A stretch of DNA of 64,000 nucleotides from Bacteroidota bacterium (GCA_016714005.1 JADJOA010000008.1:124001-188000); one strand, 5' to 3'; numbered from the stretch's first letter, positions 51,453-61,539 are shown. Numbers and translations are program-made. Notes: generated from the letters alone by a model not told the origin.

Positions 51453-52974
51453 ATGCACCAATCTATTCTCATCATTGATTTCGGTTCGCAGTTTACCCAG
51501 CTTATTGCAAGGCGTGTACGCGAACTGAATGTTTACTGCGAAATTCATCCCTACAATAATTTGCCTGAATTAAATAACTCTATTAAAGGAATTATTCTTT
51601 CTGGCAGCCCCTTTTCTGTTCGCGATTCACAGGCACCGGTTATAGAGCTCAATGCATTGTCAGAAAAATTACCGGTGCTCGGTTTATGCTATGGAGCACA
51701 ACTGATGGCTCATAAAAGCGGTGGAGAAGTTGCTCCTTCTAAAATTAGAGAGTATGGCAGAGCGCACCTTACCATTGGCCACACTTCTGATGTGTTATTC
51801 AAAGACATTCCCCCCAGCTCACAGGTGTGGATGAGCCATGCCGATACCATTGTAAAACTATCTGATGAGTTTGAAATTACTGCCAGCACCACTGATGTAA
51901 AGTGAACGCATACCGAAGCAAACCAAACCGTTTTGGTTTCCAGTTTCATCCGAGGTTTATCATAGCACTGAAGGCAAAAAATGCTTTACCAACTTCGTTT
52001 ATAACGTATGTGGCTGCCGTGGCGATTGGACTCCGGGGCTCGTACATTGAAAAACGGTTACACAACTGAAGCAACAATTAGCGGATGACAAAGTAATACT
52101 TGGTTTAAGCGGTGGTGTTGATTCTGGTGTGGCTGCCATGTTATTGCATCGTGCAATTGGTAAAAATCTTTATTGCATTTTTATTGATAACGGATTGTTG
52201 CGTAAAAACGAAGCACAACAAGTTGAGGAATCTTTTTCTAAAATGGGCTTAAACATTATTCATGTTAATGCTGCACAACAATTTTACGATGCATTAAAAA
52301 ATATAGAAGAGCCTGAACAGAAAAGAAAAATTATAGGTCGTGTGTTTATTGAAGTGTTTGACCGGAAGCGCACAAAATACAAGATGTAAAATGGCTGGCG
52401 CAAGGCACCATTTATCCTGATGTTATTGAGGCGTTTCGGTAAAAGGACCATCGGCAACTATTAAAAGCCACCATAATGTAGGTGGCTTACCTGAAAAATG
52501 AAACTCAAAATTGTTGAACCACTCAAAACTCTTTTTAAAGATGAGGTAAGAGAAATTGGAAAAGAATTAGGAATGCCGTCACATCTTTTAAATCGCCATC
52601 CTTTCCCGGGTCCTGGTTTAGGAATTAGAATTTTAGGAGACATTACACAAGATAAGGTTCGCATCATACAAGACGTAGATCATATTTTTATTGAAGGATT
52701 AAAAGAACATAATCTTTACAATAAAGTATGGCAAGCAGGCTCCGTATTTCTGCCCATACGCAGCGTGGGTGTAATGGGCGATGAACGCACGTACGAAAAC
52801 GTAGTGGCTTTGCGCGCAGTAACATCTACCGATGGCATGACGGCTGACTGGGTGCATCTTCCCTATGAATTCCTTGGCAAAATGTCCAGCGAAATTATTA
52901 ATCGCGTAAAAGGAGTTAACAGGGTTGTTTATGATATAAGCTCAAAGCCACCGGCAACAATTGAATGGGAGTGA
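51453..52974 (+). CDS. guaA: GMP synthase, glutamine-hydrolysing (frameshifted)
   Basis: About 508 residues, last step of GMP synthesis from XMP. Glutamine amidotransferase domain: nucleophile Cys in VLGLCYGAQLMAH and His in FQFHPEVYHS. ATP pyrophosphatase domain with SGGVDSGVAAMLLHR. C-terminal dimerisation domain NRHPFPGPGLGIRILGDI ... SSKPPATIEWE. Start ATG at 51453; the TTG at 51447 is also open. Open pieces are 51447-51905, 52129-52389 and 52498-52974. Frames change near 51903, 52055, 52370 and 52440-52500. As guaA is normally single-copy and needed without salvage, error is likelier than decay. Confidence 0.93.
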
Positions 52975-53117
52975 TAGTTATTTGCTATCAGCATTTTCAA
53001 GCAATGCAGTAATTTTTTTGTAGAGTAATAACTGTAACTTATTTTACGGGTTACCTTTTCAACATTGCCCTGTTTGTTAAATTGAATTTGTTAAAACACA
53101 AACCGTTTTCCTGAATT

Positions 53118-53125
53118 TATATTTG
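53118..53125 (+). promoter_or_regulatory. Candidate -7 promoter box upstream of phoH-like gene
   Basis: TATATTTG matches TAnnTTTG exactly, 119 bases before the gene start. The nearest TTTG upstream (53087-53090) is 27 bases away, longer than the usual spacing, so support is partial. Confidence 0.3.
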
Positions 53126-53244
53126 TTTCAGTTCAATGCAGTATTACTGTATTGACTCAGTGATAAATCTCCGTTCTTTAAAGACTTAACCCCCGCATTG
53201 TAGCTCATGCAGCTACTTCATGCACCAAAAACAAATTGTAAAAC

Positions 53245-54585
53245 ATGGCAAAAAAAGCAGACAGGAAAATTTTTGTGTTAGACACATCAGCAATTCTTTT
53301 CGATCACAATGCAGTAACCAATTTTGCAGAGCACGATGTGGCTATACCCATTTCGGTGTTGGAGGAGATAGACAGATTTAAAAAAGGTAACGATGTAATA
53401 AATTTTGAAGCACGCGAGTTTATTCGCGGCATGGATAAATTGAGCAGCGATTATTCATTGCAGGATTGGATACCTCTTAATGGCAATGCCAAAGGAAAAT
53501 TTAAAGTGCTGATGAATGAAAGTGGTAACGGGGTTGATGCCAATAAAGTTTTTGGAGAAAAAAAAGCAGATCATAATATTATTAATGCAGCGCTTGCATT
53601 AAAACATACCGAAGGAAACCGTAAAGTTGTTTTGGTTTCGAAGGATATTAACCTGAGGCTTAAAGCAAAATCGCTTGGCATACAAGCCGAAGATTACATG
53701 ACCGGAAAGATTAAAGACATTGATAGTCTTTACACCGGTAAAACCATTCTTGATAGTGTTTCACGCAAAGTAATAGACCAGATTTATACGGATGGATATT
53801 GCTCTTACAAGGAACTTGTAAAAGAACGACCCATTGCCAATCACTATTTTATTTTAAAAAGCAAAGCTGAGGCATCAAGCGCACTTGCTTATTATAATGC
53901 AGATACAGACAGGATAGAACGCGTGCAAAAGGAAATTGCTTACGGCATAAAAGCACGAAACGCTGAGCAGGCTTTTGCTATGCATGCAGTGATGAATCCC
54001 AACATTTTACTTACTACAATTCAGGGGATAGCTGGTACTGGTAAAACTTTAATTGCCCTTGCATCAGCCCTTCAGCAAAAAAGTAATTACCGTCAAATAT
54101 TTTTAGCACGACCAATAGTTCCGTTAAGTAATAAAGACATTGGTTATTTGCCCGGTGATATAAAGTCTAAAATCAATCCTTACATGGAGCCGCTGTGGGA
54201 TAATTTAAAATACATACAAAGCCAGTATAAGGAGACAGATAAGGAGTACCAGAAAATAAATGATATGGTGGAGCATGAGAAACTACACATTACTCCTCTT
54301 GCCTACATACGCGGGCGCAGTTTGAGTAACATATGTTTTATTATTGACGAAGCGCAGAACCTTACCCCGCATGAAGTAAAAACTATTATTACCCGAGCAG
54401 GCGAGGGAACAAAAATTATTTTTACCGGTGACGTTTTCCAGATAGACACACCTTACCTTGACTCACATTCCAATGGATTGAGCAACCTGATAGAGAAATT
54501 AAAGAACAATCATTTGTACGCTCATATCAATTTAGAAAAAGGGGAGAGGAGCGAGTTGGCGAATTTGGCAGGAACGTTGTTGTAA
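53245..54585 (+). CDS. PIN-PhoH family ATPase
   Basis: 446 residues, complete. An N-terminal PIN ribonuclease-like domain (KIFVLDTSAILFDHNAV, EEIDRFKK, acidic residues at EKKADHNIINAAL) is fused to a PhoH-type P-loop domain: Walker A GIAGTGKTLIAL near residue 262 and Walker B CFIIDEAQNLT near 373. The PIN-PhoH architecture is linked in other bacteria to RNA processing and helicase-like activity. The role in this organism is inferred. Convergent with the hydroxyacid dehydrogenase gene, 3 bases apart. Confidence 0.9.
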   Translation: MAKKADRKIFVLDTSAILFDHNAVTNFAEHDVAIPISVLEEIDRFKKGNDVINFEAREFIRGMDKLSSDYSLQDWIPLNGNAKGKFKVLMNESGNGVDANKVFGEKKADHNIINAALALKHTEGNRKVVLVSKDINLRLKAKSLGIQAEDYMTGKIKDIDSLYTGKTILDSVSRKVIDQIYTDGYCSYKELVKERPIANHYFILKSKAEASSALAYYNADTDRIERVQKEIAYGIKARNAEQAFAMHAVMNPNILLTTIQGIAGTGKTLIALASALQQKSNYRQIFLARPIVPLSNKDIGYLPGDIKSKINPYMEPLWDNLKYIQSQYKETDKEYQKINDMVEHEKLHITPLAYIRGRSLSNICFIIDEAQNLTPHEVKTIITRAGEGTKIIFTGDVFQIDTPYLDSHSNGLSNLIEKLKNNHLYAHINLEKGERSELANLAGTLL

Positions 54586-54588
54586 GCT

Positions 54589-55539
54589 TTAGTATAGTTT
54601 CAAAATTTTCTCCACCAACACCTCAGCCATTTTCTCATTACTTTCATGCGTCCATCCGCCAATATGCGGGCTTAAAACAACTTTGTTGGAGTTAATCAGA
54701 TATTGAAAAGCCTCAGGCAAATTTTCTTTATCTAATTTTTCAAATGAGGTTGATTCATATTCCAACACATCTAAACAAGCGCCCAATACTTTTCCTGATT
54801 GCATGTTTTTAACCAAGTCAGCCGTGTTTAGGCATTTACCTCGTGCTGTGTTTATAAAAAAAATATTTTTAGAAAACGAATTGATAAAAGCATCATTCAC
54901 CATCATGCGCGTTTCTTCTGTTAAGGGCACATGTAAGCTCAGTATATCGGTTGCGTTAAATAATCCGCTGATGTCAACCTGTGTTACGTAAGGAAATTTG
55001 TTGCGGTCAATTGAAAGATACTTATCGTAAGCAATAATGTTAACATCAAAGCCCTGCAATTTTTTTGCAAAGGCGCTGCCCATATTACCGAAGCCAATTA
55101 TACCAATGGTTTTTCCCTGCAACTCAATTCCGCGGTTTTCTTCGCGCAGCCAAATTCCTTTGCGCACTTCGGCATCAGCTTTGTTCAAATTCCTGAAAAG
55201 CGAAAGTAGCGTCCCAATGGCAAACTCACCCACAGCATCTCTGTTGCCCTCGGGCGCATGTAAACATTTTATTCCAATTGCTTCAGCAAACTTCACGTCA
55301 ATGTTTTCCATGCCTGCGCCTACACGTGCAATAAATTTTAATTGATGAGGCACACTCAAAAAGCCCTTCTCAATTTTAAAACGACTTCTTATTACAATAC
55401 CTGAATACTGATGTAGTTCAGCTATAATTTTTTCTTTATTCCAATCATAACCTTCAGTGCAAACAAAACCGTGTTTTTCAATTTTGGTTTTGAAAGAAGA
55501 GTGGAGTGTGTCTATTAAGAGGATTTTTTTTGCAATCAC
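54589..55539 (-). CDS. D-2-hydroxyacid dehydrogenase (phosphoglycerate dehydrogenase-like)
   Basis: 316 residues, complete. NAD-binding loop GKTIGIIGFGNMGSAFAKKL, the catalytic arginine in FFINTARGKCLNTADLV, acid in LDVLEYE and the catalytic histidine in VLSPHIGGWTHES. It lacks the ACT domain of long SerA enzymes. Probably oxidises 3-phosphoglycerate in serine synthesis, but the substrate is not proven by sequence. A long palindromic element follows upstream of it, toward ftcD. Confidence 0.85.
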   Translation of the reverse strand: MIAKKILLIDTLHSSFKTKIEKHGFVCTEGYDWNKEKIIAELHQYSGIVIRSRFKIEKGFLSVPHQLKFIARVGAGMENIDVKFAEAIGIKCLHAPEGNRDAVGEFAIGTLLSLFRNLNKADAEVRKGIWLREENRGIELQGKTIGIIGFGNMGSAFAKKLQGFDVNIIAYDKYLSIDRNKFPYVTQVDISGLFNATDILSLHVPLTEETRMMVNDAFINSFSKNIFFINTARGKCLNTADLVKNMQSGKVLGACLDVLEYESTSFEKLDKENLPEAFQYLINSNKVVLSPHIGGWTHESNEKMAEVLVEKILKLY

Positions 55540-55564
55540 TTTGCTAAGCTCAATTAATATTTTC

Positions 55565-55688
55565 TTGACACAGATTTAAAAAAGAAATCAAAGCGCTTCG
55601 CGTTGAAATTTTCACGGATTGAGTGCTGCAAAGCAGAATCAGTGAAAACCAATCAATCAATTTTTACAAATCTGTAAATCTGTGTCAA
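55565..55688. repeat. Nested palindromic element (MITE/REP-like)
   Basis: A 124-base segment that can fold on itself. Outer arms TTGACACAGATTTA (55565-55578) and TAAATCTGTGTCAA (55675-55688) are perfect 14-base inverted repeats. Inner arms TTTTCACGGATT (55609-55620) and AATCAGTGAAAA (55637-55648) pair over 12 bases with one mismatch, and CTGC/GCAG closes the tip. It fills the gap between the dehydrogenase start and the ftcD end, both on the minus strand. The shape fits a small repeat element or a large cruciform; origin unknown. Confidence 0.7.
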
Positions 55689-55707
55689 AAAAAATAAGCG
55701 TAAACAT

Positions 55708-57384
55708 TTAACCTTCAATTTTTTTATTCACCACTTCTAAAATTTCCTTCTCCAAATTTAATGTATCATTTTCAATTTTTTGTCCTTTCGAAATTACATC
55801 ATTAACAAAAGATTTATCATCATACCCCGCTGCATTAATCTTTACATTTAAAAATGCACCCATCACAGCAGCACGTGCACACAATGCACCCACACCTGCA
55901 TCGCTAACAGAATTTGGATTGCCGTTTTCTGCCATTGCTTTTATAATTGCCATACTTTCATACGAAAGCTGCATTACTTTAAACGGAATTTCAATAGCAA
56001 ATTTAGTGGCGGCTTGTATGGCGTTTTTTCTTTCCGCTTTTTCGGCATCGGTTGTTTTAGGAAGTGAAAATGCTTCCATAATTTTATTGAAAGCTTTGGT
56101 GTCTTCATCAACTAAATTCAATAATTGATTTTTGATTGCCTGTCCTTTCTCCGCCCACTCAGAAAATTCCTTCCAGCGTTCTTCCCAGCCTTTTTTTGAT
56201 GCGGAAAGATTTGCAACCATTGTTGCCAACGAAATACCAAGCGCTCCTGCATAAGCAGAAATACTTCCACCACCGGGGCCGGACTTTCACTTGCAGTTTC
56301 ATCGGCAAAAGCATTTAGCTTCATATTAATGAGCGGATTTGCTTTAGCATCATTCAACACGTATTCAATAATTCTTTCCTGCGGATTAAAAGGAGCGAGT
56401 TCATCAAGCCCCATTGATTTAACCGCAATATGAATGAGTTCTGCATCACTAACGCCTGATGACAAACGTTGCTTATTCAAAAAATATTTACCTGCATCCA
56501 GCATGGCGCTTAAAGGAACCAACCCCACCAACTCACTTCCGGTTGCACGATAGCCACGCTCATGCGCGCTTTTTGCACATTCATCAAAAACAATATGCAA
56601 AGGTGTTTCTCTGAATTTAGTGATGTTGATGGAAACCTGTGCAATGCCATATTCCTGTATATACCAGCCAATGGCTTTTACGCCTTTTAACTTTCCGGGA
56701 ATACGTATTTCATTTCCATCTTTATCTAAAACTTTTTTTCCTTTCACATCAGTTTTTATTCTTCCGGCTTCGCGAATGTCAAATGCAATGGAGTTGGCGC
56801 GCTTAACAGATTTAGTATTAAGGTTTACGTTGTATGCAATTAAAATCGCGCGCACCAATAACCGTAGCGCCATGTTTCAGTGGCAATTCAGCAGGTCCAA
56901 AATCAGGTTTCCATTCAACTTGTTTAATTTTTTTTGCAAAGCCTTCGTACTCTCCCGCACGTATGATTGATAAATTACTTCTTGATTTATTAGGCTGTGC
57001 CTCTTCGTATAAATAAACAGGAATGCCCAGTTCTTTTCCAACGCGCTCTCCTAATTTTTTACTCCACATGGCAGTTTCTTCCATGCTTATATTGGCTACC
57101 GGAATAAACGGACAAACATCAGTAGCGCCCATACGAGGATGCTCGCCTTTATGCTTGGTCATATCAATAAGTTCAGCAGCTTTTGCAATTCCTTTAAATG
57201 CTGCATCAACAACAGCCTGTGGCTCGCCAACTAAAGTTACAACGGTACGGTTAGTTGCTTTGCCCGGGTCAACGTTTAAAAGCTTCACACCTTCCACACT
57301 TTCAATAGCATCGGTAATCTGTTTAATAATGTTTAAGTCATTTCCCTCGCTAAAATTGGGAACACATTCTATGAGTTGTTTCAT
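55708..57384 (-). CDS. ftcD: Glutamate formimidoyltransferase-cyclodeaminase (frameshifted)
   Basis: About 560 residues. Transfers the formimino group of N-formimidoylglutamate to tetrahydrofolate, then deaminates it. Transferase domain: IECVPNFSEGNDLNI, MTKHKGEHPRMGATDVCPF (active-site His), INITKFRETPLHIVFDE. The cyclodeaminase domain from about residue 345: GISLATMVANLSASKKGWEE, AIEIPFKVMQLSYES, NVKINAAGYDDKSFVNDV. Open segments are 56818-57384, 56118-56873 and 55708-56229; frames change near 56850 and 56275. The start overlaps the hutG stop in an ATGA, so the genes are translationally coupled. Confidence 0.92.
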
Positions 57385-58463
57385 ATTGCTTTTCTTGCTT
57401 TAATATAATCTGTGATTAAGTATGCAATTAATTTTCCTGTCTTGTTGTCAGTTTTAATATGTGATAATACAGGTGCTGCTTCGGCAATATGCAGGTAGCA
57501 GCAGTTTAATTTTTGTGCACACCAGGTTACATATTGTCTTGCCTGTATGGTATTTATGCCGCTGCTTGTCTTTGCACTTGATGGAATGTTCTGAATAGTG
57601 TCCATATCCAATTCAATGCCGCAATAATTTTCTTTTACAAAATCAATTCCGGTGCTAACTGCATTTTTAAAAGTAATGTCTTCTATGATAAAAATATCTT
57701 CAAAAGTAGAGTAATGAAAAAATGATTTGTTGTTTAACTCATCCAAAACTTTTTCTGCATTATAGCTCTCATGTAATCCGACAATGGCATATTTATCTAA
57801 AAACTTTTCATTGAATGCATAGCGGAAACCATTGCCGCTGTGCCTGCCTTCTGAAGGGCGGAAATCAGTATGCGCATCGCAGTTAATAGAATTGATAGCT
57901 ACTCTTTTGATTTTTGCTGCTTCGTATAAACCTTTTGCAGCAGCCTTTATACTTGGATATGAATTGTTATGCCCTCCACCAATAATGATTGCTTCTTTTC
58001 CGGCTTGTATAATAGCTTAAACTACAGGATAAACTCCCCCATCAATTACGCCTACCAATTTTCTTGCTTCCTGCAAACCGGTTTCCGTTTTAAAGTTGAT
58101 GGAATCAGCACGAAGCATTAAATCATCAAAGTTTATATGGCCAAGAATTAAAATTTCTTCGCCTGATAAAAACTGGTTGCTTTGCGTGTTAAGTAAATTA
58201 CTCAGTGCAGGAATCCATGCGCTGTACGCGCCACCGCGACCTCCGTTAGCACGCACACCAATATCTTCCGGCAACCCTATTACAACAAATTTCGCAGAAG
58301 ATTTTTCCAAAGCTTCTAACAGCGAATCATTTTTAAGCTGATGCAAAACCTGTACGCGCTCACCCATTTTATTTTCATGCCTGCGAATGCGGGTGTGGTT
58401 GGAGATTTCCTTTTGAGAATAAATTTCTAAATGAGAATAGCTATCCATTAAATCTTTTTCCAT
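57381..58463 (-). CDS. hutG: Formimidoylglutamase-like arginase family protein, internal TAA
   Basis: About 360 codons, ureohydrolase fold, predicted to hydrolyse N-formimidoylglutamate to formamide and glutamate. The start is ATG 58463 (MEKDLMDSYSHLE). The N-part has VVIGLPEDIGVRANGGRGG. Manganese ligands lie later: IIIGGGHNNSYPS, NCDAHTDFRPSEGRHSG and GIELDMDTIQN. Unlike its neighbours the frame is not shifted: a single in-frame TAA at 58017-58019 (VYPVV-stop-AIIQAG) interrupts it. All metal ligands are downstream of that stop. It overlaps the hutI end by 23 bases and ftcD by 4. Confidence 0.82.
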
Positions 58464-59686
58464 TAATAAAAACCTGTTCAACTAAATTACTGCCAAATGA
58501 ATATGGCATGTATGCCAATGATGGAATTGCTTTTGTAACTATCACATTGGCAGCTTTTCCTTTGGAAATGCTGCCATGCGTTTTTGCATATCCATAGCAT
58601 AAGCTGTGTTAAGTGTAGCTGCGTTAAATGCTTCTTCGGGTGTTAGTTTGTACAACATGCAACTTAATGCAATCATCAGGCTCATATTTCCTGTTGGTGA
58701 ACTTCCGGGATTGTAATCACTGGCTATTGCCAATGGTAAACCTGCATCAATCATTTTGCGGGCAGGTGGGTGCGGCAGTTGTAAAAATATTTGCGCACCC
58801 GGTAAAATAGTTGGCATGGTTTCGGAATGCTGGAGAGCGATAATTTCTGCTTCTTCCACATACTCCAAATGATCAACACTCACAGCTTCTGCCTGCACAC
58901 CAGCTTGCACACCGCCCGATAAACTTAGCTGGTTGGCATGTACTTTCGGTTTCATCCCATGTTTTTTGCCGGCTTCTAAAATGCGAATAGTTTGTGCAGG
59001 AGTAAAATAATTCCGTTCGCAAAACACATCACAGTAGTCGGCTAATTTTTCCTGTTCAATGACAGGCATCATCTCGTTAATTAAAACATCAATATACTTT
59101 TCAGGTGTTGATTTATATTCTTGTGGAAAAGCATGTGCACCCAAAAAAGTTGCTTTAACAGGCACAGGTAAATTTTCTTTCAGCTTTTTTATGACGCGCA
59201 GCATTTTCAATTCGCCTTCTATGCTCAATCCATAACCGCTTTTAATTTCAATAGCGCCTGTTCCCTGTGCAATACATTCGTTGATTCTTGCAAGTGCAGC
59301 ATTGTAAAGCTCATCTTCTGTTGCGGCATTTAATTTTTTAGCAGAATTTAAAATTCCGCCACCACGCAATGCAATTTCCTCATAACTCAAACCATTAATG
59401 CGGTCAACATACTCCGCTTCGCGCGAGCCTGCATACACTATATGTGTGTGCGAATCACAAAAAGCAGGTAGCACAAATTTTCCTGCGCAATTAACTTCCT
59501 CAATATAATTCAAGCTTTCCTTTTTTAAATCAGTCATTGAACCAAACGATTCAATAACACCTTTATTCATTAAAAGAAAAGCATTTTCAATTGAAGGAAA
59601 AATTTTCATATCCGCCCCTGCAACTTTTTCAACCAAGTATCACGAATTCCGAAGAGCGATTTTATATTGATGAGTAAAACTGACAT
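58441..59686 (-). CDS. hutI: Imidazolonepropionase (frameshifted)
   Basis: About 415 residues, amidohydrolase that opens imidazolone-5-propionate to N-formimidoylglutamate in histidine breakdown. Metal ligands in DSHTHIVYAGSR, KPKVHANQLS, VDHLEYV and IASDYNPGSSPTGN. The start at ATG 59686 (MSVLLINIKSLFGIRDTLVEK) appears after adding one T near 59637. A second break near 58575 must be undone to reach the true tail (GSISKGKAANVIVTKAIPS ... INGKRFNG), ending at 58441. The large open piece is 58542-59636. First gene of hutI-hutG-ftcD; histidase and urocanase genes are outside the window. Confidence 0.92.
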
Positions 59687-59719
59687 TGGGCTCTAAAGTA
59701 AGGAATGTTGGAAAAGCAG

Positions 59720-60126
59720 TTAATAAAACTCTAACTCTTTAACGGGATCCCAAAAAATGTTTAAAAAATTTTTAACCTGATCGTTCTCCACTTTTATTTT
59801 TTCTTTTTCGAGCCTCCGCTGCATTTCTGTTGGCGATCCAAAATGTAATTTCCGGTAAGCAACCCTGCACTATTTACTACGCGGTGTGCAGGTACAGCGG
59901 GTTTTGCATTATGTGCTGCATTCATTGCCCAGCCTACCATACGTGCAGAGCCCTTGCTTCCTAAATAAGCGGCAATGGCACCATAACTTGTTACCCGCCC
60001 TTTGGGTATGAGCCTTACCACCTGGTAAACTTTTTCAAAAAAAGAAATATCGTCTTTTGCAGGAGGAGTAGTTAATTTCTTTGAACAAATTTTTGACTTA
60101 GATTTATTTGATTTTTTTAAAGGCAT
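59720..60126 (-). CDS. MGMT/ATL alkyltransferase-like protein (frameshifted)
   Basis: About 134 residues. DNA-binding domain of the O6-alkylguanine transferase fold: FFEKVYQVVRLIPKGRVTSY, IAAYLGSKGSARMVGWAMN. The position of the catalytic PCHR is PAHRVVNS, so the alkyl-accepting Cys is replaced by Ala, as in alkyltransferase-like proteins that bind lesions without repairing them. The frame breaks at the A4 run 59840-59843: one more base restores NYIFGSPTEMQRRLEKEK ... FWDPVKELEFY and the stop at 59720. Confidence 0.82.
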
Positions 60127-60141
60127 AGAATTACAAACAAA

Positions 60142-60807
60142 CTAATCATTCAATAATTCTGATTTGTAAATAGAAAACATTTCATCGGACGGGTTGCCAT
60201 TTATTTTTCCTGCTACCCAGCGCTTCGTACAATACAACCCCTTAGTAATTATTTCCTTTATATTGTATGATATATTATCGGGGGTATAAATTACGTCTGA
60301 TATCTCACAACTTGAAGTCAAGTAGAAAGAAACTTTAAATTCTGGAGACTTTTTCAATTTTTTCAATTCAGCAATACTCAAAATTTTCTTAAAATCCTTT
60401 GTTAAATTTATATTGCCGCCAATGTATCTTGGAGATTCAGTTATATACGTCCATATCGGTTGGTTTTGGAGGCTAAAAGCAGAATCTGCAAAGTATTCAA
60501 ATTGGTTTTTACACTTGCTGCAAACAGTCGCAAGTATTGGTTCGAAACTCATTCCTTTACAGGAAAATTCTATATAGTATTTTCCATGTGGAACCTCTTG
60601 AATTGTAATGAAAGAATCTTTTGTAGAAATATTAAATAATACCTTAATGATCCTATTGTTTTCTGACTTAAAATAAATAGTATCAAGCGAGAATACAGTA
60701 GTAGAATTTGCTTTAGGTGTTATAATTATTGTTTTTTGCCTACTGTCTTGTCCATAAAGTATTGATGCGAGACTTAAAATTAATATTACAAGTATCAGTT
60801 TGGTCAT
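60142..60807 (-). CDS. Hypothetical secreted protein
   Basis: 221 residues from the ATG at 60807; another Met lies five codons upstream. Signal peptide KLILVILILSLASILYG. The mature part has a CxxC pair (ATVCSKCKNQF), which might bind metal or form a disulphide, and a TonB_C-like ending: KVSFYLTSSCEISDVIYTP ... IIKGLYCTKRWVAGKINGN resembles a diverged TonB C-terminal domain. That resemblance is weak. Function unknown; it lies between ATL and yebC on the same strand. Confidence 0.6.
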   Translation of the reverse strand: MTKLILVILILSLASILYGQDSRQKTIIITPKANSTTVFSLDTIYFKSENNRIIKVLFNISTKDSFITIQEVPHGKYYIEFSCKGMSFEPILATVCSKCKNQFEYFADSAFSLQNQPIWTYITESPRYIGGNINLTKDFKKILSIAELKKLKKSPEFKVSFYLTSSCEISDVIYTPDNISYNIKEIITKGLYCTKRWVAGKINGNPSDEMFSIYKSELLND

Positions 60808-60828
60808 TTTACAACCTTTCACAGAGTT

Positions 60829-61539
60829 TTACCTCATATTATGATACACATTCTGCACATCATCATCTTCTTCAAACCTATCTATTAGCGATTGCACTTT
60901 TGTTGCCTGCTCTTCGTTTAGTTCATCTACATAGTTAGAAGGTATTCGGGTAAGTTCGCTGCTCGTAACTTCAATCTTTTTGTCTTCAAGCGCTTTTTGC
61001 ATAGCACCAAAATCTTCAAACGAAGTATAGACATAAATAAATCCTTCGTCTTCAAAAACTTCGCTGGCGCCAAAGTCAATCAGTTCTAATTCCAGTTCTT
61101 CTACGTTTAATCCGGCAGCAGGAAACTTGAATAAACTCTTACGCTCAAACATAAATGATACGGAGCCGCTTGTTCCCAAGTTACCTTCGCCTCTGTTAAA
61201 GTGCATGCGTATATTGGCAACGGTGCGGGTGGGATTATCGGTAGCTGTTTCAACCAATATGGCAACACCATGTGGGGCATAGCCTTCATAAACTACCTCT
61301 TCGTAATCTTTCATGTCTTTAGAAGAGGCACGCTTAATAGCATTCTCAATTCTATCCTTAGGCATGTTTAAGCTCTTGGCATTTTGCATTACTGCACGCA
61401 ACTTGGCATTGTGGTTAGGATCAGGTCCACCGGCTTTTACTGCAATGGCAATATCCTTTCCAATGCGCGTAAATGCTTTTGCCATTTTAGCATAGCGCGC
61501 AAACATTTTGTGTTTCCTTTTTTCAAATATTCTTCCCAT
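60829..61539 (-). CDS. YebC/PmpR family transcriptional regulator
   Basis: 236 residues, complete. Family blocks: ARYAKMAKAFTRIGKDIAIA, AKSLNMPKDRIENAIKRAS, YEGYAPHGVAILVETATDNP and RTVANIRMHFNRGEGNLGTS, with GASEVFEDEGFIYVYTS. YebC proteins bind DNA; some members instead help ribosomes through proline stretches. Which applies here cannot be told from sequence. The 10-kb context shows no tied pathway. Confidence 0.94.
   Translation of the reverse strand: MGRIFEKRKHKMFARYAKMAKAFTRIGKDIAIAVKAGGPDPNHNAKLRAVMQNAKSLNMPKDRIENAIKRASSKDMKDYEEVVYEGYAPHGVAILVETATDNPTRTVANIRMHFNRGEGNLGTSGSVSFMFERKSLFKFPAAGLNVEELELELIDFGASEVFEDEGFIYVYTSFEDFGAMQKALEDKKIEVTSSELTRIPSNYVDELNEEQATKVQSLIDRFEEDDDVQNVYHNMR

Noticed and set aside
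52972..52990. Small hairpin TGATAG/CTATCA after guaA as a terminator
   Set aside because: Only six base pairs, AT-rich and without a following T run.
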